A DNA stretch of 64,000 nt, from contig NZ_CP071632.1 of NCBI RefSeq assembly GCF_017357385.1, positions 2,857,501 to 2,921,500 of the forward strand, read 5' to 3'. Source of the stretch: Rhizobium sp. NZLR1. Lineage in GTDB: Bacteria > Pseudomonadota > Alphaproteobacteria > Rhizobiales > Rhizobiaceae. The notes under the pieces are model-generated. The model had not been told where the DNA came from, ran no database searches, and saw only the letters and a program-made list of their open reading frames with translations. Positions 8,543-16,361 of the stretch are shown in pieces; the first letter of the stretch is position 1; every line of letters starts with the position of its first letter. The position numbers and the translations under genes were made by a program.

Positions 8543-8968
8543 ATGGACGACATTCAATCCAAACGAATGATTCTCGAATTCCTGAGGAAGCACTCGTTGG
8601 CTGTGATCGCGACATCTGATCGAAATGGCACGCCTGAAGCTGCGGCCATCGACTTTTCCGTTCGGGACAACCTTGAAATCGTGTTCGATACCTTTGAACA
8701 CACTCGCAAATTTGCAAATATTTCGGAGCAGAGCAGCGTCGCACTCGTCGTCGGCTGGGACGACAATATTTCGGTTCAGTATGAGGGCGATGCCATGAAG
8801 GTTTTCGCTTCCGATATTGAGAGATACCAGGAAGCGCATCTTAAAAGCGTTCCAGTTGAGAGAGAATTTGTCGAGAAGGGTGCGGTGATATTTAGGGTCA
8901 ACCCTCGTTGGATACGATATTCGGATTTCACTAAAGAACCTCCAGAGGTTATCGAGGTTCACTTCTGA
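8543..8968 (+). CDS. Pyridoxamine 5'-phosphate oxidase-like flavin/haem-binding protein
   Basis: The product has 141 residues with the split-barrel pattern of the PNPOx-like family: LRKHSLAVIATSDRNGTPEAAAIDF at the start, then a strand pair NLEIVFDTFEHTRKFANI and a late KGAVIFRVNPRWIRYSDF. Members bind FMN, F420 or haem and mostly have unknown substrates. I chose the ATG at 8543, preceded by GAGGATGAAG; longer in-frame starts would run back into the STAS gene. The 172-base gap from that gene makes co-transcription uncertain. The short length favours a general stress-type PNPOx protein over true PdxH. Confidence 0.75.
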   Translation: MDDIQSKRMILEFLRKHSLAVIATSDRNGTPEAAAIDFSVRDNLEIVFDTFEHTRKFANISEQSSVALVVGWDDNISVQYEGDAMKVFASDIERYQEAHLKSVPVEREFVEKGAVIFRVNPRWIRYSDFTKEPPEVIEVHF

Positions 8969-9046
8969 AGGCTGACCGATCCTCTTCACCCCTTGCTCCG
9001 CAATCGGCGCAAGTCCCGTGCGGGTGATCACCAGTTTGCGACGCGT

Positions 9047-9126
9047 GTGCCCAATAATAGGCCAGCCGAATGTCCGGCCCGAATCTCAAAAAGCTGCATC
9101 CGCTTCTCGATTTGCGCTTGGCGTGA
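9047..9126 (+). pseudogene. Remnant of a second STAS-gene 3' end
   Basis: Bases 9082-9126 repeat the last codons of the STAS gene at 8032-8370, encoding PNLKKLHPLLDLRLA and a stop, with only a few substitutions. Upstream similarity fades but can be followed to about 9047, where gaps and stop codons interrupt the frame. It is best explained as the decayed end of a tandem duplicate, with the PNPOx-like gene lying between the two copies. Confidence 0.7.
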
Positions 9127-9301
9127 ATTGAGCCGAGGGAGGAAGAGGTGGCATCCACGCCCAATCCTCCGCTCATTGGGAGTAGCATAGGCGCTGTCGT
9201 GCTCGCACCTTGACCACATGCTTTGTTATTTCGAAGGTTGCCACTCCCAGGAGGCGGCGGGTTTGCGCCAATTGCGAACTTAGGGCTCTCTCCAACGGCA
9301 G

Positions 9302-10237
9302 CTACAGGTCACTCCGCCAGAGGCGATCCATCATATCGAATGCGAGCGCGACGTTCGGGTCGGAACGACGCGGGAGCAGGCATGCGAAGCCCAAAGTGGT
9401 CTGCAGCTCGACCCTGTCGGCAATGACCAGGCCGTTGGTCTGTCGCTCATCGAGGGCGATGGATTCGCGGCACAAGCTGAGACCCAGGCCCGTTCGCACC
9501 ATGGCCAGCATCGAAGTCTCCTGGTCAACTAGCGCGACGACATTCTGCTTGAGGTTGAGGCTGCCGAGCTTCTTGGCCAGCAGTCGGTGGTGAACCGATG
9601 CCGGCGGCGTGCCGATCCACGGCAGTTCGGCAAGCTCCTTCCAGTCCTTCCCTGCGACGAGGCTGGCAAAGGCCGGCGGTGCCACGACACGATAGGTCAG
9701 ATGCGAAATTGGACGGATGAAGAACTGCGCGTCAGACGCCGCATCCTGGACCTGGGTGCTTGATCCGTAGTCATCGAGATCACCAAGGAAAAACCCGACA
9801 TCCAGCTCGTTGCGTTTCAAACCGATCGCCACTTCTCCACTCATTCCCTGGCGAAGCTCGGTTTCAATTCCCGGGCCGCTTTCGACCAATGCCTGCAGGA
9901 ATGCACCAAGACGGGTAAATTCCGGATCGATGATCGTGCCGATCCTGAGCTTGCCGCGAAGTTGCGCCGTGAGGTGCCTGGCGGTCTGGCTGAACTCCAT
10001 GACCGAGGCGATAACCTGCTCCCCTTTGGTGGCGAGCAACGCGCCATCGCGTGTCAGTTCGAGCCCGCTCGCCGTTCGCCGGAATAACGTCAGCCCGACA
10101 TCGTCAGCAAGGCGCTTCAACTGGAGGCTAATCGCCGGCTGTGTGAGATGCAGAAGCTCCGCGGCGCGGGTGACGTTGCCTTCCCGGGCAACAGTGACGA
10201 ATGCGCGCAGCAGCTTCAGGTCCAGATGATCCGCCAT
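9302..10237 (-). CDS. LysR-family transcriptional regulator
   Basis: The protein has 311 residues. The N-terminal winged helix-turn-helix is clear (LKLLRAFVTVAREGNVTRAA, then LHLTQPAISLQLKRL), followed by a periplasmic-binding-protein-like effector domain. I chose the ATG at 10237 (MADHLDLK) because AAGAGA lies upstream; a start at 10267 would add ten unlikely residues. It is divergent from the leader ORF, GMC oxidoreductase and CoA-transferase genes, so it most likely controls them and itself from the shared 84-base spacer. The inducer is unknown. Confidence 0.9.
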   Translation of the reverse strand: MADHLDLKLLRAFVTVAREGNVTRAAELLHLTQPAISLQLKRLADDVGLTLFRRTASGLELTRDGALLATKGEQVIASVMEFSQTARHLTAQLRGKLRIGTIIDPEFTRLGAFLQALVESGPGIETELRQGMSGEVAIGLKRNELDVGFFLGDLDDYGSSTQVQDAASDAQFFIRPISHLTYRVVAPPAFASLVAGKDWKELAELPWIGTPPASVHHRLLAKKLGSLNLKQNVVALVDQETSMLAMVRTGLGLSLCRESIALDERQTNGLVIADRVELQTTLGFACLLPRRSDPNVALAFDMMDRLWRSDL

Positions 10238-10255
10238 ATAAAATTCTCTTATAAT

Positions 10256-10273
10256 TGATTGTCGCATTTATCA
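10256..10273. promoter_or_regulatory. Possible LysR-type binding site
   Basis: An AT-rich inverted repeat TGAT-N10-ATCA lies in the spacer between the divergent LysR gene and the oxidoreductase operon. The size fits LysR boxes (T-N11-A core), but the arms are only four bases, so this is suggestive only. Confidence 0.3.
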
Positions 10274-10321
10274 TTGGATTGTGCCTTTGGACAACGTTTA
10301 TATGCTGCCAGGAGGATGATC

Positions 10322-10393
10322 ATGTCCAAGGAATATGATCCAGCTTATAATCTGAGCGCCGTTCCATTCGGCTCTGCGGGGACGCTGGCGTGA
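10322..10393 (+). CDS. 23-residue leader ORF coupled to the GMC oxidoreductase gene
   Basis: An ATG at 10322 is preceded at ideal distance by the strong ribosome site AGGAGG (10311-10316). It opens 23 codons (MSKEYDPAYNLSAVPFGSAG then TLA) and ends in TGA, whose last base is the first base of the oxidoreductase ATG. This is a better ribosome site than the oxidoreductase has on its own (GGGGA, 10379-10383). It may be a translationally coupled leader peptide, or the surviving N-terminus of a lost gene. The peptide resembles nothing I recognise. Confidence 0.5.
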   Translation: MSKEYDPAYNLSAVPFGSAGTLA

Positions 10394-12084
10394 TGACCAC
10401 CGGCTCCCCGACAGATGCACACATCTACGATTACATCATCGTCGGCGCTGGCTCGGCCGGGTGCCTGCTGGCCAATCGGCTGAGCCGCGACCTTTCCAAG
10501 CGCGTGCTGCTCATCGAGGCAGGGAAGAAGGACAACTACCCCTGGATTCACATCCCCGTCGGCTATCTCTATTGCATCGGCAATCCGCGCACCGATTGGC
10601 TCTACAAGACCGAACCGGAAGCCGGCCTCAACGGGCGTTCCCTGCGTTATCCGCGCGGCAAAACGCTCGGGGGCTGCTCGTCGATCAACGGCATGATCTA
10701 CATGCGCGGCCAGTCGCGCGATTATGATAGCTGGGCCGCTCAAACGGGTGACAGCGAATGGTCCTGGGAAAAATCGCTGCCGGATTTCAAGGCGCACGAG
10801 GACCATTACCGCCTCGATGGAGGTGCTGATCCTGTCACGGGTGACAATAGCCGATTTTCCGACATGCATGGCCATGGTGGCGAATGGCGGATCGAGAAGC
10901 AACGTCTCAGATGGGACATCCTCGAATCCTTCGCCGACGCAGCTGTGCAGGCTGGCATCCCACGTTCGTCCGACTTCAACAGCGGCGACAATGAAGGCGT
11001 CGGCTATTTCGAGGTCAACCAGAAATCCGGATGGCGCTGGAATACGTCGAAGGCTTTTCTTCGCCCGATCCGCAATCGCCGCAACCTGTCGATCTGGACA
11101 GAAGCCGAAGTCGACAAGCTGATCGTCGAGACGGCTCCCGATGGGCGCAAACGTTGCGTCGGCCTATCTCTCTATCGCCGGAACCAACGCATGTCCGTTC
11201 GGGCCGAGCGCGAAGTCATCCTCTCGGCCGGGGCTATCGGCACGCCGCAGATCATGCAGTTGTCAGGCATCGGTCCGGCGGAAGTGCTGAAGGCGGCAGA
11301 CATCGAAGTCAAACAAGATCTCCCCGGCGTCGGCCAGAACCTGCAGGACCACCTGCAAATCCGCGCCGTGTTCAAGGTCAGTGACGTAAAGACGCTGAAC
11401 ACGCTGGCAAACAGCCTGATCGGCAAGGCCAGGATCGGTCTTGAATATGCCATCAAGCGCAGCGGACCAATGAGCATGTCGCCCTCACAACTCGGGGCTT
11501 TCACGCGCTCCGACGCCGGCCGAGCGCATGCCAATCTCGAATATCACGTTCAGCCGCTCAGCCTCGACGCCTTCGGCGAACCCTTGCATCCGGTTCCGGC
11601 GTTCACGGCAAGTGTCTGCAATCTCAATCCTTCAAGTCGCGGCAGTGTTCAGGTCCGTTCCAATCGCCGTGGTGAAGCGCCTGCGATCGCACCGAACTAT
11701 CTGAGCACGGATGAGGACCGCAGGATCGCCGCAGACAGTATCCGCCAGATCAGGTCGATCGTCAGCCAGCCGGCGCTTGCGAAATACCAGCCTGTCGAGT
11801 GGAAGCCGGGGGTCGAATTCCAGAGCGATGGCGATCTGGCAAAGCTGGCCGGCGACATTGCCAACACCATCTTTCATCCCGTCGGGACCGCGAGAATGGG
11901 CCGCGATGACGATAATATGGCCGTGGTCGACAGCCGGCTGCGCGTCCGGGGTATCGATGGCCTCAGGGTCGTCGATGCCAGCGTGATGCCGACCATCACC
12001 AGCGGAAATACCAGCGCCCCGACGATGATGATCGCCGAGAAGGCAGCCGGTTGGATCATCAGCGACGCGCAAAAGCACGCCTAA
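10393..12084 (+). CDS. GMC-family oxidoreductase (choline dehydrogenase-like)
   Basis: The 563-residue flavoprotein oxidises an alcohol group. The ADP-binding motif is at the N-terminus (YDYIIVGAGSAGC, Gly18-Gly23), GMC signature 1 lies around PRGKTLGGCSSING, and signature 2 is near SAGAIGTPQIMQLSGIGP. The C-terminal catalytic region has HPVGTARMG (His near 495) and TSGNTSAPTMMIAEKAA, with the usual active-site His and Asn. Full length fits the family. A start at ATG 10393 overlaps the leader ORF stop; a GTG three bases earlier is less likely. The next gene, 28 bases downstream, encodes a CoA transferase, so alcohol oxidation may feed an acid that is then activated to a CoA ester. Substrate not deducible. 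Confidence 0.9.
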   Translation: MTTGSPTDAHIYDYIIVGAGSAGCLLANRLSRDLSKRVLLIEAGKKDNYPWIHIPVGYLYCIGNPRTDWLYKTEPEAGLNGRSLRYPRGKTLGGCSSINGMIYMRGQSRDYDSWAAQTGDSEWSWEKSLPDFKAHEDHYRLDGGADPVTGDNSRFSDMHGHGGEWRIEKQRLRWDILESFADAAVQAGIPRSSDFNSGDNEGVGYFEVNQKSGWRWNTSKAFLRPIRNRRNLSIWTEAEVDKLIVETAPDGRKRCVGLSLYRRNQRMSVRAEREVILSAGAIGTPQIMQLSGIGPAEVLKAADIEVKQDLPGVGQNLQDHLQIRAVFKVSDVKTLNTLANSLIGKARIGLEYAIKRSGPMSMSPSQLGAFTRSDAGRAHANLEYHVQPLSLDAFGEPLHPVPAFTASVCNLNPSSRGSVQVRSNRRGEAPAIAPNYLSTDEDRRIAADSIRQIRSIVSQPALAKYQPVEWKPGVEFQSDGDLAKLAGDIANTIFHPVGTARMGRDDDNMAVVDSRLRVRGIDGLRVVDASVMPTITSGNTSAPTMMIAEKAAGWIISDAQKHA

Positions 12085-12112
12085 GAACAAGAGCATTTCG
12101 GAGGATCACACA

Positions 12113-14626
12113 ATGACATCGATTTCGCGTTCCGCATTGCCGCTCTCGGGCGTTCGGGTCGTTGACTTCGGCCAGTATATCGCCGGCCCGGCCGTTGCCA
12201 TGATCCTTGGCGATCTCGGTGCGACCGTCGTGCATATCGATCCACCATCGGGTCCGCTCTGGGACAATCCGGCCAACGCGATCCTCAACCGCAACAAGCT
12301 GATCGTGGCGATCGACCTGAAGACCAAGGCTGGAGCCGAAGAGGCCAATGCGTTGGTCGCCGAGGCCGACATCGTCATCGAGAATTTCCGGCCGGGCGTC
12401 TTGGCCCGGCTCGGCATCGACTTCGAAGCGTTGCGCGCGGCCCGGCCGGAAATGATCAGCGTCTCTATCCCCGGCTTTGCTTCGAACGATCGGTTGCGCC
12501 GCGACTGGCGGGCCTTTGAGACCGTCATTGCCGCTTCTTCCGGCGTCTTCACCGACATGGGCCTGAACCGAGTACTGATGGGTATCAATCCGTCCTTTTC
12601 GCCCCTGCCGCTGGCATCCGCCTACGGCACCATGCTGGCGGCTTCCGCCGCGGTCTTTGCCCTGCAGTCGCGCGAGAAGACCGGCCATGGCGATCACATC
12701 GAGGTTCCGCTCGCCGCCGCAGTCATGGAGGGCCTGTCCTATAATTCGATCAAGATCGACGATTACCCTGTGCGCTACCAGACCCAGCGCGAACAGGAGA
12801 TCGAGCGCCGCCGCACCGAAGGCCTGCCGATGGACATGTCCTATGACGACCTTCAGGAATTCCTCGATCCGTTCTATCGCAGCTTCCTGTGCAGCGATGG
12901 CCGGATGTTCTACGTCGTTTGCCCGAGCCACAAGAACCACGCCAAGCGCTGCCTGCAGACGCTTGGCATCTATGACGAACTGGTGGAGGAAGGACTTCGC
13001 GAGGAAGAGGATACCTATCTCCCCGTCGCCGCATGGTCATCCGACGTCTCGCTCGGTGTCTATCCATTGCCAAAATTCTGGGCCGACAAGATCGCCGGCC
13101 GAATGAAGCAAATCTTCCTGACAAAGACTTCAGCCGAATGGGAGCGCGTGTTCGGTGAGGGCCTGTTCCCCGGTGCGCCGCAGCGATGGCTGCAGGAATG
13201 GATCGCCGACGACCATGCCAAGGCGGCGGGACTGATGATCGAGGTCGAAGACCCCGTTCTTGGCAGCATGACCCAGCCGGGACCGATGGCCTGGCTGCAG
13301 GAAAGCGCCGAGGCCATGCTCAGCCCAGCGCCGCGCGCCTGGGGAAGCGTTGCCGACGCATTGGCAAAACTGCGGACGATAAAGGCCCCAGAATTGCCTT
13401 TGCCGGCAGTAGGTCCTGCTGGCGGATGGCTGGATGGCGTCAAAGTCCTCGATCTTTGCAACGTCATCGCCGGACCGCATTCTGTCGCCTATCTCGCCCG
13501 GTTCGGCGCGGAGGTCATCAAGATCGATCCGGCCAAGCCACTCTACGACTGCTGGAACACGGTGATCTTCGGCATGTCGCATATGCGCGGCAAACAATCC
13601 GCACTGCTGAATATCAGCTCGCCTGATGGACGGGTCGCTTTCGAAAAGCTGGTGAAGTCCGTAGACGTCGTCGTCTGGAACGCGACCGACCGGCAGGTCA
13701 ACGCCATGGGCCTCGACGTTGAGGGCTTGAAGGCCCTCAATCCACAGGCGATCTTCTGCCAGATCGATTGCTTCGGCGGCGTCCGCACCGGACCGCGCAC
13801 CAACTATCTCGGCTATGACGACCTAGTGCAGGCAGCAACCGGCATCATGCTGCGGTTCGGCGGTTCGATGCAGACGCCCGAGGAACACGCTCATGTCGGC
13901 ACGATCGATGTCATGTGCGGCTTTGGTGCAGCGCTCGGCGTGGCCGCAGCGCTCTACCAGAAGTCAAGAACCGGCGTCATCGGTCGTCCCAGGACTTCGC
14001 TTTCAGCGCTGACGGGTTTGGCGCAGATTCCATTCTGCTATGACTATGAGGGCCGCAGGCCGTTCGACGAGCCTTCAGGACGCGCGACGAGAGGGTTCAA
14101 TGCGCTCGCGCGGGTCTACGAGACGCAGGATGGCGGCTCGATTCTCTTGGCCGCAACTGAAGACGACCTCCCCGGGTTCTCGGGCGTACAGGGATTGACG
14201 CGCTTGCCTCTGCTGGCTCCAGGCGACCGTGAGACTTATCTGACCGATGCGTTCGCCACCCGACCCGCCGAAACCTGGCATCAGCGCCTTATCGCCGCTG
14301 GCATCGGCGTATCGCTCTGCGACAATATCGAGAGCATCCGGAGCCGCAGTGCGCGCGTTGCCGACGGCACGCCGGGGACGGACCGCGGCAGTTATTCGTT
14401 CTCGATCTTCCCCGATCATCCCAGCGGTCACACAGTGACACAACTTGATCCGCTCGCCGTGAGGTCGACGCAGGCGACGGTAACTTCGTTGGCTCCCGCC
14501 GAAAAATACGGAGCGTCGACGGCAAAGGTATTGTCGGAGGTGGGCTACAGCGAAAGCGAGATAGAGATGTTGATCACGTCGGGATCGGCCAGCGTCTCAT
14601 GGAGCCATGAATACCTGCCGAGCTAA
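12113..14626 (+). CDS. Two-domain class III CoA transferase (CaiB/BaiF family fusion)
   Basis: At 837 residues this is twice the usual ~400 of family members. Both halves begin with the family's N-terminal signature: VRVVDFGQYIAGPAVAMILG with GATVVHIDPP near residue 10, and VKVLDLCNVIAGPHSVAYLA with GAEVIKIDPA near residue 440. Class III enzymes move CoA between carboxylic acids through an aspartyl-CoA intermediate as interlocked dimers, so this chain could supply both protomers. The halves are clearly diverged, and one may be non-catalytic. GGAGGA precedes the ATG. The gene is probably transcribed with the GMC oxidoreductase under the divergent LysR protein. Confidence 0.88.
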   Translation: MTSISRSALPLSGVRVVDFGQYIAGPAVAMILGDLGATVVHIDPPSGPLWDNPANAILNRNKLIVAIDLKTKAGAEEANALVAEADIVIENFRPGVLARLGIDFEALRAARPEMISVSIPGFASNDRLRRDWRAFETVIAASSGVFTDMGLNRVLMGINPSFSPLPLASAYGTMLAASAAVFALQSREKTGHGDHIEVPLAAAVMEGLSYNSIKIDDYPVRYQTQREQEIERRRTEGLPMDMSYDDLQEFLDPFYRSFLCSDGRMFYVVCPSHKNHAKRCLQTLGIYDELVEEGLREEEDTYLPVAAWSSDVSLGVYPLPKFWADKIAGRMKQIFLTKTSAEWERVFGEGLFPGAPQRWLQEWIADDHAKAAGLMIEVEDPVLGSMTQPGPMAWLQESAEAMLSPAPRAWGSVADALAKLRTIKAPELPLPAVGPAGGWLDGVKVLDLCNVIAGPHSVAYLARFGAEVIKIDPAKPLYDCWNTVIFGMSHMRGKQSALLNISSPDGRVAFEKLVKSVDVVVWNATDRQVNAMGLDVEGLKALNPQAIFCQIDCFGGVRTGPRTNYLGYDDLVQAATGIMLRFGGSMQTPEEHAHVGTIDVMCGFGAALGVAAALYQKSRTGVIGRPRTSLSALTGLAQIPFCYDYEGRRPFDEPSGRATRGFNALARVYETQDGGSILLAATEDDLPGFSGVQGLTRLPLLAPGDRETYLTDAFATRPAETWHQRLIAAGIGVSLCDNIESIRSRSARVADGTPGTDRGSYSFSIFPDHPSGHTVTQLDPLAVRSTQATVTSLAPAEKYGASTAKVLSEVGYSESEIEMLITSGSASVSWSHEYLPS

Positions 14627-14693
14627 ACGCGTCGGAAGTCTCAACTGCCGATGGCTGACACGCGTTCCATTGGCGGCCCTAACCGCATACGTT

Positions 14694-14840
14694 GATGGTT
14701 CATCCCATCCCCTATTCTCCTTGGGTTGCCCCGGTCGCAAGCTCTGACACAATCCGCGCCTTGACCTCATCCGGCCATTGGCGATGCACCTCACGTCGGC
14801 TCCGCCGCGTCGTTAGAACCTCCAACGTAGTCTCATGGAG
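14694..14840 (-). mobile_element. IS66-family orfA (TnpA accessory) relic, fragment 1
   Basis: Reading the minus strand gives ETTLEVLTTRRSRREVHRQW followed by PDEVKARIVSELATGAT and a stop. This resembles the N-terminus of the small IS66 OrfA DNA-binding protein (RRxWPDEVKARIV pattern). The helix-turn-helix and the remaining IS66 genes are missing, so the element is dead. Confidence 0.65.
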
Positions 14841-14990
14841 AAACTCCTTGTCACTCGTCCATGGAATGTCGATCAAAGATCAAGCGACAGAAGACAACGT
14901 GGGCCGACAACATCGGGTACGGTGCAGCACATACCTCCTTTCCCTCTCGATCCTCGTTTCGAACCACCAGGTTGGCCGCGACGATGGCCG

Positions 14991-15128
14991 CTAGCACGCC
15001 AGCGTTCGCCACGATGACAGGTGGTGGTTCGGCTTCAGGCCGTAGCGATCAGCCACATCTTGCACCGTCACGCCCGGACGCAGGCCCCCGAGGCAGTCCT
15101 TGCCTTGATCTCATCGGGCCATTGGCGA
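14991..15128 (-). mobile_element. IS66-family orfA relic, fragment 2
   Basis: The minus strand first reads RQWPDEIKARTAS, then after a frameshift PGVTVQDVADRYGLKPNHH and LSSWRTLA followed by a stop. This is the body of an IS66 OrfA helix-turn-helix region with one extra His codon. It overlaps the same part of OrfA as the neighbouring fragment, so two copies decayed here. The rest of 14627-15320 has no credible gene, only a small palindrome CATAGCC-GG-GGCTATG at 15199-15214. Confidence 0.7.
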
Positions 15129-15320
15129 TGTCCCTACAGACTATAGCGGCCAGGACAGCAAAGAAACGAAACGTTAAGCAATTCAGGCCGTGTAGGACCA
15201 TAGCCGGGGCTATGCACTGGACCTCGGTCCGATGTGCGATGCGCGATCACCGTCTAATCTTTCATATCTGCTCACGTCGTGCCCTGCACGGCTCCTGACG
15301 GTCTGATACGGAGAACAACG

Positions 15321-15980
15321 ATGCGGATAGCAACCTTAGCGTCCCTGGCCGTGCTTTCGCTGGCGCTTGCAGCAAGCCCGTTAACGATTGCCGGGCTCGA
15401 CTCGGCCGCACTGGCAAAGGACGGCGGAAACGGCGGCGGCAATGGTGGTGGAAATGGCGGAGGCAATGGCGGCGGTCATGGCGGCGGCAATGGAAACAGC
15501 GGCAGCCATGGCAGCGGCAACCAAGGCAGCGGTTCGACCCACGGCAACTCCAACTCTCAAGGCGTGAGAGGCAAATCTGGCGAGGCGGCGGGCAAGTCCA
15601 AGTCCGCGAAAGCAGGCGAGACTAAAACCAGCACCAAAGAAAAGAACCTGTCGGCGCAGCTTGCAGGCCTTAACTCCTTGAAGCGGAACTACAGGGCGTT
15701 GATGCACACATCGGACCCACGCATGACTGCCATTTCGGCCTATGCCGTGGCTTATGCCCAGTATGAACTCGACAATGGAATCGAGCCCGCAGGCGATGAC
15801 CCTTTGTTGGGGGATGAGGCGCTCGAGGATGCATTGGCTTCGGCAACGAAAACCGGTCAGGTCAGCCCCGCCGTTCTGGACGAAGCCAAGACCATTCTCG
15901 GTGTTGGCGACGCGAATGGAAAGATCGATCAAATCCGCACCTCGCTTGAGAACGCCGCTCCGGCGACTCTCGATGAATAG
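15321..15980 (+). CDS. Secreted Gly/Asn-rich protein of unknown function
   Basis: The product has 219 residues. An N-terminal signal peptide (MRIATLASLAVLSLALAASP) is followed at ~33-75 by a low-complexity tract of GGNGGG repeats turning into Gly-Ser-His-Asn. A Lys/Ser/Thr-rich linker leads to a compact helical C-terminal domain (from ~110: LSAQLAGLNSLKRNYRALMH) with a conserved-looking YAVAYAQYEL segment. I start at the ATG at 15321 behind GGAGAA. It is followed by a strong terminator, so it appears monocistronic. No function is recognised; cell-surface or periplasmic location is inferred. Confidence 0.75.
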   Translation: MRIATLASLAVLSLALAASPLTIAGLDSAALAKDGGNGGGNGGGNGGGNGGGHGGGNGNSGSHGSGNQGSGSTHGNSNSQGVRGKSGEAAGKSKSAKAGETKTSTKEKNLSAQLAGLNSLKRNYRALMHTSDPRMTAISAYAVAYAQYELDNGIEPAGDDPLLGDEALEDALASATKTGQVSPAVLDEAKTILGVGDANGKIDQIRTSLENAAPATLDE

Positions 15981-16040
15981 CCGCTAGTGAGGTGCAGGCG
16001 GTGCGAAGCGCCCAGTGGTGGCGCTCCGCACTAAACTACG

Positions 16041-16087
16041 AGAGCATTTCCGTCTTTGTCTAAGTAGCGGAAATGCTCTATTTTTTT
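16041..16087 (+). terminator. Rho-independent terminator
   Basis: A perfect 12-bp stem (AGAGCATTTCCG 16041-16052 with CGGAAATGCTCT 16068-16079) and a 15-base loop are followed by ATTTTTTT. It lies 60 bases past the stop of the Gly-rich secreted protein gene and ends that transcript. Confidence 0.85.
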
Positions 16088-16198
16088 GAGCAATTTCGGG
16101 TGTAGAACACGGTCTGAGACCTCCGCGAGGGCTGCCCCTCATCCGGCTGCCGCCACCGACCGGGGTCGAGCCACGCGTCTCGACCCGTCCCTTCGGAC

Positions 16199-16277
16199 CC
16201 CCGTAAACGGGGCGAAGGGGCCTCTCAGTTCCCCTCCCACCTCTCGCAGGGCACGTCCCCTCGCCCCGTTTACGGGG
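16199..16277. repeat. Inverted intergenic repeat around CCCCGTAAACGGGG
   Basis: The segment at 16199-16220 (containing CCCCGTAAACGGGGCGA) recurs in inverted form at 16257-16277 (CCCCTCGCCCCGTTTACGGGG). The flanking text GAGAGGGTTAGGGTGAGAGG is characteristic of dispersed intergenic repeats in rhizobia. No gene is seen in 16088-16361. Confidence 0.6.
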
Positions 16278-16361
16278 AGAGGGTTAGGGTGAGAGGCAGT
16301 TATCGGTGCGAACCGGACAGGCGTCTGTCAAACCCAAAATCCTGTCCCTCCGGACGCCGCT

